Counted from the stretch's first letter, positions 36,929-46,065 are shown. The stretch: 64,000 nt of DNA from Pseudopedobacter sp038243635 (GCA_038243635.1 JBBSQW010000016.1:24687-88686), one strand, 5' to 3'. The notes: generated by a model from the sequence alone, not told the origin. Made by a program: numbers and translations.

Positions 36929-37518
36929 GTATGTTTTTAATGGGATAGCTTTTTAATGATGGCTGTGTAATCGGAAACCAGAGAAATTATAATCTTTTCT
37001 GTTTTTTGAATTTTAGTATAGGATTTCTGTAGACTTACGCTGTAATCAGTGTTCGGTTGATGATTTTAAAAAATAAATAACCATTAGAAATGAGCTTTAA
37101 GGAGATGATGTTATTTAAGTGAATCCGTTACGTCGAAAGGTTTGAGACACCTCAAAAATAGATATAAAACGCTAAAAGCAGACCTTGCTTGTGAGACATC
37201 ACGCATCTTACCGTTGAGGTCATTCATAACTAATTGATTTTCAATGCGGTTTAGCAGATCCATTTTGTCATGCTGAGCGGAGTCGAAGCATTTACCACTG
37301 CGCAAAGTTTAAGCCTCACCCTCTTCGACTCCGCTCAGGGTGGCATCCTCTTATGTTCGTGGCAAACTTCAACGTCGTTTTATATTGATATATATGAAAT
37401 ATATTAAGCCTCGGCATAACGTAAAGAATCAAAATCGCTCTTAAATAATCGCACTGGGCATGGCTTAAACCTATTCTGAGATTCGAGAGATCTTATGTTT
37501 TACGATTTAAGGAATAAA
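36929..37518. repeat. Intergenic region with a GAGCGGAGTCGAAG hairpin repeat
   Basis: No gene. CTGAGCGGAGTCGAAG (37273-37288) and its exact 16-base complement (37323-37338) form a hairpin with a 34-base loop. This TGCTGAGCGGAGTCGAAG word is a widely dispersed Bacteroidota intergenic repeat. The preceding 37100-37260 stretch contains other repeat-like words. Confidence 0.7.
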
Positions 37519-37556
37519 AAAAATAGCTTCTGCGGTTATGCAAAAGCTATTTTTAT
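37519..37556 (-). terminator. Terminator of the ABC-F gene
   Basis: AAAAATAGCTTTTGC and a complementary arm AGAAGCTATTTTT on the minus strand, followed by a T-rich run, about 20 bases after the stop codon. Confidence 0.8.
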
Positions 37557-37575
37557 TTTTAGTGTTTTGATTTTA

Positions 37576-39207
37576 TTAAACTAATTCTCCGTAAAGCGCT
37601 AAGCGTTGTTCTTTAACGGTTGCATTGGTAATATATTCATCGTAATCCATCAGTTTGTCTAAAACTCCTTTTGGTGTTACTTCAATTACTCTGTTCGCAA
37701 CAGTTTCCGTTAACTCATGATCTCGTGAGGTAAATAAGATAACGCCTTTAAAATCAGTCATTCCGTTGTTTAACGCAGTAATAGATTCTAAATCCAAATG
37801 GTTGGTTGGCTCGTCAATCAATAAAACGTTCGGTGCTTCTAACATCATCTTAGAAAACATACAACGCATTTTTTCTCCTCCAGAAAGTACGCTTGATTTT
37901 TTAAACACTTCTTCGCCAGAAAATAACATTCTACCTAAAAAACTTCTGATAAAAGTTTCGTCTTTGTCTTCTTTAGAATACTCACGTAACCAATCTACCA
38001 AATTGTCATCTTTCCCTTCAAAATAATGGTGGTTATCAATCGGTAAACTAGCAGGTATTACAGTAACTCCCCATTTAAATTCACCTTTATAATCAGTATC
38101 ACGTCCGGCTAAAATATCATGTAAAGCAGACGTTGCTAAAGAATTTTGCGAAAGCAAAGCCACTTTGTCGCCTTTATTAATCGTAAAACTGATGTTTTTG
38201 AAAAGCGTTTCCCCATTAGCCACTTTACTTAAGTTCTCAACCTGTAAAACCTGATCGCCTAAATCCCGACCCATTTGGTTAAACATAATTGCTGGGTATT
38301 TACGGCTAGAAGCTTTAATCTCGTCCACATTAATTTTATCCAAAGCCTTTTTACGGGATGTTGCCTGCTTAGATTTAGAAGCATTTGCAGAGAAACGACG
38401 AATAAACTCTTGAAGTTCTTTAATCTTATCCTCGGCTTTTTTGTTTTGATCAGAGCGTTGACGTAAAGCTAGTTGAGAAGACTCGTACCAGAAACTATAA
38501 TTACCACTGTAAATATTCATCTTGCTGAAATCTATATCAACAATATGCGTACAAACGGTATCTAAAAAGTGTCTATCGTGAGAAACCACCAAAACAATAT
38601 TTTGGTAATCGGCTAAAAAGTTTTCTAACCAGCCTACAGTTTCGATATCTAAATCGTTGGTAGGCTCATCTAATATTAAAATATCTGGGTTTCCAAAAAG
38701 AGCTTGGGCTAAAAGCACTCTTACTTTTTCGTTACCATCTAAATCTTTAATTAATTTATAATGCTTGTCTTCTTTGATTCCTAAATTACTCAATAGGGTA
38801 GCAGCATCGTTTTCAGCATTCCATCCGTCCATTTCTGCAAAAACATTTTCCAGTTCACCGGCTCTTAAACCGTCGGCTTCTGTAAAATCTTCTTTCATGT
38901 AAATGGCATCTTTCTCTTTCATGATGGCGTAAAGCTCTTTCCAGCCCATCATTACAGTCTCTAATACTGTAAACTCATCAAACTCGTAATGATTTTGGTT
39001 TAAAACCGCCATCCGTTCGCCGGGAGTAAAGCTTATTGAACCACTTGTTGGATCAACTTCCCCAGCCAATATTTTCATAAACGTAGATTTCCCTGCGCCA
39101 TTTGCTCCGATAACTCCGTAGCAATTTCCCTGTGTAAATTTGAGGTTAACGTCCTCAAACAATGTACGTTTTCCAAAACGTAATGATAAATTTGAAACTG
39201 TAATCAT
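37576..39207 (-). CDS. ABC-F family ATPase (YbiT-like) with a degenerate second nucleotide site
   Basis: Soluble tandem-ATPase protein that acts on ribosomes, about 543 residues. First domain: Walker A GANGAGKS, DGNEKVRVLLAQ in place of the usual LSGGE signature, Walker B ILILDEPTNDLD. A charged linker follows. Second domain: the Walker A position reads SQNSLATSA with no GK(S/T), but the signature LSGGEKMRCMFSK and LLIDEPTNHLD are intact. I believe this pattern is a trait of a Bacteroidota YbiT-like subgroup rather than damage. The start MITVSNLSLRFG at 39207 is preferred to the 11-residue longer frame. Confidence 0.9.
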   Translation of the reverse strand: MITVSNLSLRFGKRTLFEDVNLKFTQGNCYGVIGANGAGKSTFMKILAGEVDPTSGSISFTPGERMAVLNQNHYEFDEFTVLETVMMGWKELYAIMKEKDAIYMKEDFTEADGLRAGELENVFAEMDGWNAENDAATLLSNLGIKEDKHYKLIKDLDGNEKVRVLLAQALFGNPDILILDEPTNDLDIETVGWLENFLADYQNIVLVVSHDRHFLDTVCTHIVDIDFSKMNIYSGNYSFWYESSQLALRQRSDQNKKAEDKIKELQEFIRRFSANASKSKQATSRKKALDKINVDEIKASSRKYPAIMFNQMGRDLGDQVLQVENLSKVANGETLFKNISFTINKGDKVALLSQNSLATSALHDILAGRDTDYKGEFKWGVTVIPASLPIDNHHYFEGKDDNLVDWLREYSKEDKDETFIRSFLGRMLFSGEEVFKKSSVLSGGEKMRCMFSKMMLEAPNVLLIDEPTNHLDLESITALNNGMTDFKGVILFTSRDHELTETVANRVIEVTPKGVLDKLMDYDEYITNATVKEQRLALYGELV

Positions 39208-39323
39208 AATTAGCGCAAAGGTAAGATTTATGTGGTACAAATTTTAGAGCTCAAAACATTAAAAATGTAATTGATATTTTGCTGACAATTATAAAAGCAA
39301 AGCAAAATTGAAGGAAGTATTGG

Positions 39324-39488
39324 CTAATGTTTTTTAAGTAAGATTTTTCGCCCCAGCAGCACCACTAGTAAGCTAAACATTAACCAAAAGTTAATAAGTG
39401 CGATTTCGCAAAGTATTTCGTTGCCACTGATGTATGCAGTTAGAAAAGAAATAAATGCTAATACTGAAATGAGGCAAATGAAACGCAT
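39324..39488 (-). CDS. Small two-helix membrane protein (54 residues)
   Basis: A short ORF from ATG at 39488 to TAG at 39324. It reads MRFICLISVLAFISFLTAY as a first TM segment, then a short polar turn (SGNEILCEIA), then a second TM segment (LINFWLMFSLLVVLLG) and a basic tail RKILLKKH. The positive-outside-helix pattern and the lack of rare features support a real small membrane protein. No family recognised. It lies between the ABC-F and AraC genes on the same strand. Confidence 0.5.
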   Translation of the reverse strand: MRFICLISVLAFISFLTAYISGNEILCEIALINFWLMFSLLVVLLGRKILLKKH

Positions 39489-39577
39489 TAAAAATAAATT
39501 TCATCTAAGTTAACTAATGCGTCAATTGCTTGCCTCAAAGCAACGTTTTAGACTATAATTAATATTGATAAGTACAT

Positions 39578-40615
39578 TTATGCTTTATGTAATCTGCTGT
39601 TTTTAGATATTTTGTTGGCAAATTCTTTAGGATTAAGCTGGTATTTTGCCTTAAATAACCTAGAGAAATAACTTCTGTTGCTGATGCCAATGTTATCTGC
39701 AATCTCGCCTATATTTAACTCGCCAATCATTAATTGGTCACGAGCGTATTCTAACCGCAATTTGTTTACGTAGTTATTTACAGTAAGTCCAAAAATGTAC
39801 CTGAAGCCTTCTTGTAATTTGCTGGGGTTTGTCCCAATTTGTTTTGCAAGTTCGGCAATTGTTAACGGCGCACTTAAGTTTTGTTTAAGAATAACAGCAG
39901 CTTTGTGCATTTTTTCCATGTCAGACTTGCGCAAAATTTGTCTTTTAGGTTCGCTTTTTCTATCGTCTTCAAAATCCTGTATTTGTATACTTAGAATCTC
40001 ATTTGCCTTTCCTTCCAAAAATAACCTACGGGTGAATCCATTTAAGGTACTGCTTTGTATATTATTGATGCAGTCGGACATTGATATGCTGTAGTTTCCA
40101 TGATAGTAGAATAGTTTGCGACCATTAAAATCGTTAAACAGTTTTCTTAGGTTAACGTCAACATGGTTTAAATCGCAGTCAATTTTGTTTTTGAAATCTT
40201 TTCTACTGATTTCTAAACTGTTTAAATGAATCTTTTTGTTTTTTGGAAAAACTAGTATATGTCCGTTTTTAGCAGTGCTTGCTACAATTACGTTTTGGAA
40301 CTGGTCTATTATATGAAATAAATCTTTCTCTTCGAATTTGTGCTTTATCTTTCCTTCCGAACAGTAGATGAATTTTAGAGGATGAGTATTGTTTACCGAA
40401 AAGTGTATGCAAAGGTCTTCTTTAAAACAACAATTATACTCTAGCAACCCAAATCCGTGATCGAAATTGATACCTCTGATAAAGCCAGATCCGAAATTTT
40501 CGGGAATATTGATTTGATATTCATGGCAACGGTTAAAACACACAGTATCAAAGGCTTCTGCTAAGTTTGCAATAACATCTTTTAATGGTAAAGATTTTAC
40601 AAAAATTTCGGTCAT
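39578..40615 (-). CDS. AraC-family transcriptional regulator
   Basis: A 345-residue regulator with a C-terminal pair of helix-turn-helices: APLTIAELAKQIGTNPSKLQ, then the GLTVNNYVNKLRLEYARDQL stretch and ISNRSYFSRLFKAKYQLNP. The N-terminal half is an unclassified sensory domain with the phrase GSGFIRGINFDHG, similar to regulators that precede siderophore or amino-acid genes in Bacteroidota. The frame stays open upstream to 40822, but those 69 residues are basic and low in similarity. MTEIFVKSLPLKD at 40615 is the natural start. Target genes unknown. Confidence 0.87.
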   Translation of the reverse strand: MTEIFVKSLPLKDVIANLAEAFDTVCFNRCHEYQINIPENFGSGFIRGINFDHGFGLLEYNCCFKEDLCIHFSVNNTHPLKFIYCSEGKIKHKFEEKDLFHIIDQFQNVIVASTAKNGHILVFPKNKKIHLNSLEISRKDFKNKIDCDLNHVDVNLRKLFNDFNGRKLFYYHGNYSISMSDCINNIQSSTLNGFTRRLFLEGKANEILSIQIQDFEDDRKSEPKRQILRKSDMEKMHKAAVILKQNLSAPLTIAELAKQIGTNPSKLQEGFRYIFGLTVNNYVNKLRLEYARDQLMIGELNIGEIADNIGISNRSYFSRLFKAKYQLNPKEFANKISKNSRLHKA

Positions 40616-40865
40616 AAAATTCAAATAGAAAACTAATTTATATATAAAATATGGATTTGAACGTTGTAATAATTTAACTTTTGCGAAAGGTTTGTTAATA
40701 AGTATGATTTCGCAAAAGGGATAGGAGGTAAGCCCTAGCGGGGCTGTGTTTGCTTTTCGCAAATACCGGAGCGAAGCGAAGTACCGCATAGCCCGCTGTT
40801 GTTTTTTACAACATTTGCCCAAAACCAGTAGAATTATTCATTTTAAAACCTTTAATTATTTAAAC

Positions 40866-40873
40866 TATATTTG
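40866..40873 (+). promoter_or_regulatory. -7 promoter box TATATTTG for the DEAD-box helicase gene
   Basis: Exact TAnnTTTG match 26 bases before the TTG start. A TTTT stretch near 40841 could serve as the upstream element. Confidence 0.5.
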
Positions 40874-40899
40874 CATTTATTTATAATAAACCACAATTT

Positions 40900-42135
40900 T
40901 TGAAGTTCGAAGATTTTAATTTTGTTCCTTCTTTACAAGAAGGGCTTGACACCATGGGGTTTACAAAACCTACCCCGATACAAGAAGAAGCTATCCCGCA
41001 TATTTTAGCCGGAAAAGATATAATTGCCTGTGCACAAACCGGTACTGGTAAAACCGGAGCCTATTTATTGCCCTTGTTGCATAAAATAGAGGAAGAAGAT
41101 AAAAGCGTAATTGATACCCTTATTCTATCGCCAACACGGGAACTTGCCCTGCAAATTGACCAACAAATTATGGGGCTGGCTTATTTTACAGGCTGTACTT
41201 CTATAGCGGTTTATGGTGGTGGAGATGGATTTAGTTACGAGCAACAAAAACGATCTTTAACAGACGGTGTAAATATTATTGTGGCAACGCCTGGGCGTTT
41301 AATAGCCCATTTGACATCTGGAACCATTAATTTAAGCCATTTAAAACATTTGGTTTTAGATGAAGCTGATAGGATGTTGGATATGGGTTTTCATGATGAT
41401 ATTGTAAGAATTATCAGTTATTTGCCCGAAAAACGCCAAAATCTATTGTTTTCTGCTACCATGCCTCCAAAAATTCGTTCATTATCTAAAAAGATTTTGG
41501 TTGATCCTGTTGAGGTTAGTATTGCCATTTCTAAGCCGTCTGCTGGTATTTTACAACAGGCTTATTTAGCTTTTGATGAGCAAAAATTAGCTTTGCTTAC
41601 CGCGATATTAAGCAATGCCGATTATAAAAGTGTTATTGTTTTTGCATCAAGAAAAGAGATTGTTAAAAAGTTGAATTCTACCTTAAACCGTAAAGGAATT
41701 GAGTCTGAAGCGTTCCATTCTGATTTAGAACAGGGCGAACGTGAGGATATCATGATGCGTTTTAAGGGTAAAAAACTAGCTGTTTTAATTGGTACCGATG
41801 TTATTTCTCGTGGTATTGATGTAGAAGGAATTAGTTTGGTGGTTAACTACGATGTTCCGCCAGACCCAGAAGATTATATCCACCGAATTGGACGTACTGC
41901 TAGGGCAGAAACTACTGGTACAGCAATTACTTTCATCAACGATAAAGACCAACAAAAGTTTGGACGTATTGAAACTTTAATTGGTAACGAGGTGATAAAA
42001 ATGCCGTTACCAGAAGGTTTTGAAGCTGGCCCAGTTTACCAGCCATCAATACGTCCTAAGAAGACGTATAACGCGGACTTTAAAAAGAAAAAACCGCAGC
42101 ACAAAAGGCCGCCGCATAAAAAAGCTAATCCTTAA
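40900..42135 (+). CDS. DEAD-box ATP-dependent RNA helicase
   Basis: RNA-remodelling helicase of 411 residues. Motifs in order: Q motif FTKPTPIQEEAIP, Walker A AQTGTGKTGAY, Ia PTRELALQI, GG, TPGRL, motif II VLDEADRM, motif III FSATMP, then motifs IV-VI (VIVFASRK, GTDVISRGIDVEG, YIHRIGRTARAE). The tail is a short basic extension rich in Lys, His and Pro. The frame begins at TTG (MKFEDFNFVPSL), because the first in-frame ATG would remove part of the Q-motif helix. The last 11 bases overlap the convergent thioesterase gene. Confidence 0.94.
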   Translation: MKFEDFNFVPSLQEGLDTMGFTKPTPIQEEAIPHILAGKDIIACAQTGTGKTGAYLLPLLHKIEEEDKSVIDTLILSPTRELALQIDQQIMGLAYFTGCTSIAVYGGGDGFSYEQQKRSLTDGVNIIVATPGRLIAHLTSGTINLSHLKHLVLDEADRMLDMGFHDDIVRIISYLPEKRQNLLFSATMPPKIRSLSKKILVDPVEVSIAISKPSAGILQQAYLAFDEQKLALLTAILSNADYKSVIVFASRKEIVKKLNSTLNRKGIESEAFHSDLEQGEREDIMMRFKGKKLAVLIGTDVISRGIDVEGISLVVNYDVPPDPEDYIHRIGRTARAETTGTAITFINDKDQQKFGRIETLIGNEVIKMPLPEGFEAGPVYQPSIRPKKTYNADFKKKKPQHKRPPHKKANP

Positions 42136-42523
42136 ACCGATCTTGTGAGTAAGTGATTTCTGTTTTTCCGTGTGGAATAGGGTTAAAGTTATCGTCGATA
42201 TTAACAAAAACAATTTTGTTAATGGTCAAAATACTCTGACGGGTAATCTTGTTACGGACTTCGCAAGTTAGTGTGATAGAAGTGTTGCCAAAAACCGTGG
42301 CCATTAAACCCATTTCTATAATATCGCCTAACACAGCCGAGCTTACAAAGTTAATTTCAGACATGTATTTAGTTACTACTTTATTGTTGCCCAATTGGCA
42401 AATGGTATAAATAGCTGCCTCTTCATCAATCCACTTTAATAAGCTGCCGCCAAATAAAGTTCCGTTCGGATTTAGGTCTTCTGGCTTTACCCACTTTCGG
42501 GTATGAAAATTCATTTTGTTCAT
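42125..42523 (-). CDS. Acyl-CoA thioesterase, hotdog fold
   Basis: A 132-residue thioesterase of the YciA/BACH group. Seen: NPNGTLFGGSLLKWIDEEAA with the hotdog helix and catalytic acidic residue, then strands with MSEINFVSSAVLGDIIEMG and TCEVRN, ending in VFVNIDDNFNPIPH. It hydrolyses acyl-CoA; chain length is not predictable. It overlaps the 3' end of the DEAD-box helicase gene by 11 bases on the opposite strand. Confidence 0.88.
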   Translation of the reverse strand: MNKMNFHTRKWVKPEDLNPNGTLFGGSLLKWIDEEAAIYTICQLGNNKVVTKYMSEINFVSSAVLGDIIEMGLMATVFGNTSITLTCEVRNKITRQSILTINKIVFVNIDDNFNPIPHGKTEITYSQDRFKD

Positions 42524-42821
42524 TTTGATAAATTATTTTTGTTGGTCGGCATCAGCCGCTATGTTATAATCAATGCTTATCGAACAAATATCATCATAAA
42601 TCCGAGATAATAGCGTGGTGAATTACCAGAATAAAGATGTGTGCCTACACATGTTGGTTTATTTTTAAGATAATATATTTCTCTATGGGTTATATTTACC
42701 GTTAATGAATATTTTTATTTTATGAATATATCTCTTCTTGAAATAAAACTATTCTTTAATTTAGATTAATTGCCAATAGGTTTGTTTTTAGATATTAAAT
42801 TTTGAATTATTTTTAAAATAA

Positions 42822-42854
42822 ATTGTTTAAACAAATAAATAGTTTCTATATTTG
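42822..42854 (+). promoter_or_regulatory. Promoter of a candidate small RNA
   Basis: ATTG (42822-42825), a 21-base spacer, then TATATTTG (42847-42854), an exact -7 match. Predicted start of transcription lies near 42860. Confidence 0.55.
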
Positions 42855-42858
42855 TAGA

Positions 42859-42926
42859 GCCCTCCCAAAGGGCATGTTTTTCATAGGTAGATGTAGGGTC
42901 GAATATTTATATTCGGCCCTTTTTTG
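42859..42926 (+). ncRNA. Candidate small RNA with two hairpins
   Basis: A compact unit follows a consensus promoter: hairpin 1 GCCCT-CCCAA-AGGGC (42859-42873), a 21-base single-stranded stretch, then hairpin 2 at 42895-42920 with an 11-bp stem (one GT pair) around TTTA, followed by six T. There is no ORF inside. It ends 38 bases before ubiX, which has its own start region. It is either a free-standing small RNA of about 68 nt or a leader/attenuator of ubiX. Not matched to a known RNA family by eye. Confidence 0.5.
42895..42926 (+). terminator. Rho-independent terminator of the candidate small RNA
   Basis: Stem AGGGTCGAATA / TATTCGGCCCT with a 4-base loop and a following T6 tract on the + strand. 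Confidence 0.8.
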
Positions 42927-42963
42927 TTTTCCAACCTTTTAGTATTTATTTTGTTAGCATTAT

Positions 42964-43536
42964 ATGGAAAAGAAAAAAGTTGTAGTCGCAATTACCGGTG
43001 CAAGCGGGTCTATTTACGCTAAGTTATTGTTGCAGAAATTAGTCGCTTTAGAAAGTCAAATTGCAGCCGTTGGTGTAGTTATGTCTGATAACGCAAAAGA
43101 TGTTTGGCGTTTTGAATTGGGCGACGAGAGTTTTCACGATTTTCCGTTCCAATTTTACGATAAAAATGATTTTATGGCGCCATTCGCTTCAGGGTCGGCA
43201 AAATATGACGCCATGTTGATTATGCCTTGTTCTATGGGTACTTTGGGGCGCATTGCTACTGGTATTTCCAACGATTTAACCACCAGAGCCGCAGATGTGA
43301 TACTAAAAGAACGCAGGAAACTGATTTTAGTAGCTAGAGATACCCCTTTAAATTTAATCCACATCAATAATATGAAAGCTGTTACAGAAGCTGGAGGGAT
43401 AATCTGCCCCGCCGTTCCTTCTTTTTATAGCCGGCCTAAAACCATTGAAGAAGTGGCAGCAACGGTTGTAGATCGGGTGTTGGATTTAGCTGGCTTTGTA
43501 ACCAATACCTACCAATGGGGTAAAAATGAGTCTTAA
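42964..43536 (+). CDS. ubiX: Flavin prenyltransferase UbiX
   Basis: Makes prenylated FMN, the cofactor of UbiD-type decarboxylases. A 190-residue flavoprotein with N-terminal ITGASGSIYAKLL, the FMN/phosphate region MPCSMGTLGRIATGISNDL, TRAADVILKERRKLILVARDTPL in shortened form ERRKLILVARDTPL, and PAVPSFYSRP. Length and order are those of UbiX/Pad1. No ubiD is adjacent. It is followed 36 bases later by mtaB, which has its own promoter box. Confidence 0.95.
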   Translation: MEKKKVVVAITGASGSIYAKLLLQKLVALESQIAAVGVVMSDNAKDVWRFELGDESFHDFPFQFYDKNDFMAPFASGSAKYDAMLIMPCSMGTLGRIATGISNDLTTRAADVILKERRKLILVARDTPLNLIHINNMKAVTEAGGIICPAVPSFYSRPKTIEEVAATVVDRVLDLAGFVTNTYQWGKNES

Positions 43537-43551
43537 TTAGCACAAATTTTA

Positions 43552-43559
43552 TATCTTTG
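43552..43559 (+). promoter_or_regulatory. -7 promoter box TATCTTTG for mtaB
   Basis: Exact TAnnTTTG match 13 bases before the mtaB ATG. The leader would be very short. No clear -33 element. Confidence 0.5.
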
Positions 43560-43572
43560 CGCTCAATTTATT

Positions 43573-44892
43573 ATGAATAAAAAAGTAGCGTTTTACACCC
43601 TCGGTTGTAAGCTAAATTACTCCGAAACTTCTACCATTGGCAGGCAGTTTAATAAGGCGGGTTTTGATACCGTAGATTTTACTGATGCAGCTGATGTATA
43701 TATTATTAATACTTGTTCTGTTACAGAAAACGCAGATAAGAAATGCCGAAAGGTTGTTAAGGAAGCGCTAAAGTATTCGCCAAATGCTTATGTAACCGTT
43801 GTAGGTTGTTATGCGCAACTAAAACCACAAGAAATTGCCAATATTGAAGGCGTTGATATGGTTTTAGGTGCTGCCGAAAAGTTTAGAATTGTTGAGTTCA
43901 TTAGTGATTTAACCAAAACACCTAAAACAATTATTCATAACAGTCCCATTCAAGAAGCTACACAATTTGTTGCTTCACATTCTTTTGGCGACCGTACCCG
44001 TACTTTTTTAAAGGTGCAAGACGGCTGTGACTATTCCTGTACTTTTTGCACCATTCCACTAGCTAGGGGCGAAAGCCGTAGCGATACCATCGAGAATATT
44101 GTTCAACAGGCAGAAGAAATTGCTGCATCGGGCATTAAAGAAATCGTATTAACCGGTGTAAATATTGGTGATTTTGGATTGCGGGACGGTAAAAGAGAAG
44201 ACAAGTTTTTAGACTTAGTAAAAACTTTAGATAAAGTTGATGGCATTAACCGAATTAGAATTTCGTCTATAGAACCCAACTTGTTAACTAACGAGATTAT
44301 TGAGTTTGTAGCAACTTCAGAGCGCTTTGTTCCTCATTTCCATATTCCATTACAATCTGGTTCTGATAAGATCTTAGGTTTAATGAGAAGAAGGTATAAG
44401 CGAGATTTATACATTGATCGTGTAAATACCATTAAAACCTTAATGCCTGATTGTTGTATTGGAGTTGATGTTATTGTTGGTTTTCCTGGCGAAACTCGCG
44501 AAGATTTTATTGATACCTATAACTTTTTGAATGAATTGGACATCTCTTACCTCCATGTATTCACTTATTCAGAAAGAGAAAATACACCAGCTATTGATAT
44601 GGAAGGCACTGTTCCAGGTTCGCAAAGAGCGGATAGGAGCAAAATGTTACACATACTTTCTGAAAAGAAAAGAAGAGCATTTTACGAAACTCAAATTGGT
44701 AATTATGATGAAGTACTTTTTGAAGCAGATCATAAAGAAGGATTTATGCATGGTTTTACCAAAAACTACGTAAAAGTAAAGGCAAAGTACGACCCAGTAA
44801 TGGTTAACGAAATAAAAGCCGTAAAATTAGATGCGATATTGCCTGATGGAGACGTGAGCGTAATTGAAGCTGTTGAGCTATTAAAACATTAA
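43573..44892 (+). CDS. mtaB: tRNA (t6A37) methylthiotransferase MtaB
   Basis: Radical-SAM enzyme converting t6A to ms2t6A at position 37 of tRNA. A 439-residue protein with an N-terminal UPF0004 domain whose three cluster Cys are in LGCKLNYSE, NTCSVTENAD and VVGCYAQ. The radical-SAM motif is CDYSCTFC (C-x3-C-x2-C), followed by PLARGESRS, GVNIGDFG and the HFHIPLQSGSD segment. A C-terminal TRAM-like tail ends in HGFTKNYVKV. First gene of a run that continues into lgt 9 bases later. Confidence 0.95.
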   Translation: MNKKVAFYTLGCKLNYSETSTIGRQFNKAGFDTVDFTDAADVYIINTCSVTENADKKCRKVVKEALKYSPNAYVTVVGCYAQLKPQEIANIEGVDMVLGAAEKFRIVEFISDLTKTPKTIIHNSPIQEATQFVASHSFGDRTRTFLKVQDGCDYSCTFCTIPLARGESRSDTIENIVQQAEEIAASGIKEIVLTGVNIGDFGLRDGKREDKFLDLVKTLDKVDGINRIRISSIEPNLLTNEIIEFVATSERFVPHFHIPLQSGSDKILGLMRRRYKRDLYIDRVNTIKTLMPDCCIGVDVIVGFPGETREDFIDTYNFLNELDISYLHVFTYSERENTPAIDMEGTVPGSQRADRSKMLHILSEKKRRAFYETQIGNYDEVLFEADHKEGFMHGFTKNYVKVKAKYDPVMVNEIKAVKLDAILPDGDVSVIEAVELLKH

Positions 44893-44901
44893 AAAAGACT
44901 T

Positions 44902-46065
44902 ATGTTCCCAACCTTATCACACCTTATTGATTACCTTTTTGGCATAAATATTCCTTTGCCCATTCAAACTTTCGGTTTTTTTGTCGCGTTGGCTTTCATT
45001 GCCGGCTACTGGGGTTTCTCTGAAGAATTAAAGCGCAGAGAAAAATTAGGTCAAGTACATCCTGTAAAAAGAAATGTAATCATTGGCGCACCAGCTACTA
45101 CTACCGAACTTATTCTTAATGGAATCTTTGGTTTCATCATCGGTTACAAAATTATTTATGGTCTTTTAAATTACACTGCTTTTGTAGATGACCCGCAAGG
45201 CTTTATCCTATCAACAGATGGTAATTTTGTCGGTGGACTTTTATTAGCTGGTATATTTGCTTATTGGGCTTACCGCGATAAAAAGAAAACACAGTTGCCA
45301 AAGCCCAAAACCGTTACGGAGGTTGTTCATCCTTACCAAATGATGGGCACTTTTATAGCTTACGCGGCTATTGCAGGAATTATTGGCGCTAAAGTTTTTG
45401 ATAATTTAGAGTATTGGGACAGGTTTATGCAAGACCCTATCCAAAGCCTATTGTCTTTTAGCGGTTTAACGTTTTACGGAGGTTTAATTTGCGGTGCTAT
45501 TGCGGTACTTTACATCTCTGGTAAAAATGGAATTAAGGCCGTTCACATGGCCGATGTTTCTGGTCCGGGTTTGATGTTAGCTTACGGCGTTGGTAGAATT
45601 GGTTGCCAGTTAGCTGGTGATGGCGATTGGGGAATCAATAATACCAATCCAAAACCAAGTTGGTTTTCTTGGGCTCCCGATTGGATGTGGTCTTTCAAAT
45701 ATCCGCATAACGTGATTAACGAAGGGATAGCTATTCCAGGTTGCGAAGGTAAGTTTTGTCATGAATTGGCGGTTGCTGTTTATCCAACTCCGTTTTACGA
45801 AGCTGTAGCCTGTATTTTATTATTTGTCTTTTTGTGGAGCATCCGTAAAAAAATTAAAACACCGGGCGTACTATTTTCTATTTACTTGATATTAAATGGC
45901 TTAGAAAGATTTTTTGTCGAACTAATTAGGGTAAACTCTAAATACCATATCGGTTCTTTTTCATTTACACAAGCCGAAATGATTTCAACTTTTTTAGTAT
46001 TAGGTGGAGTAGCAGGAATAGTGATTTTTACAGCGAAAGATAAAAAGCGAAAGGATATCGCTTAA
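44902..46065 (+). CDS. lgt: Prolipoprotein diacylglyceryl transferase
   Basis: Adds diacylglycerol to the lipobox Cys of prolipoproteins in the inner membrane. A 387-residue protein, longer than the usual 260-290, with seven or so TM helices, the signature GVGRIGCQLAGDGDWG (key Arg and Gly-Asp residues) and a C-terminal NGLERFFVELIR. The extra length comes from loops (about 45300-45400 and the SWAPDWMWSFKYPHN insert), as is common in Bacteroidota. Its stop is immediately followed by the gtrA ATG. Confidence 0.92.
   Translation: MFPTLSHLIDYLFGINIPLPIQTFGFFVALAFIAGYWGFSEELKRREKLGQVHPVKRNVIIGAPATTTELILNGIFGFIIGYKIIYGLLNYTAFVDDPQGFILSTDGNFVGGLLLAGIFAYWAYRDKKKTQLPKPKTVTEVVHPYQMMGTFIAYAAIAGIIGAKVFDNLEYWDRFMQDPIQSLLSFSGLTFYGGLICGAIAVLYISGKNGIKAVHMADVSGPGLMLAYGVGRIGCQLAGDGDWGINNTNPKPSWFSWAPDWMWSFKYPHNVINEGIAIPGCEGKFCHELAVAVYPTPFYEAVACILLFVFLWSIRKKIKTPGVLFSIYLILNGLERFFVELIRVNSKYHIGSFSFTQAEMISTFLVLGGVAGIVIFTAKDKKRKDIA

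Noticed and set aside
37111..37305. 64-codon ORF on the minus strand
   Set aside because: It runs into the GAGCGGAGTCGAAG repeat and shows no recognisable protein pattern.
40616..40822. 69-residue N-terminal extension of the AraC-family regulator
   Set aside because: Basic, low-complexity, and absent from the expected domain layout; MTEIFVKSLPLKD at 40615 is a better start.
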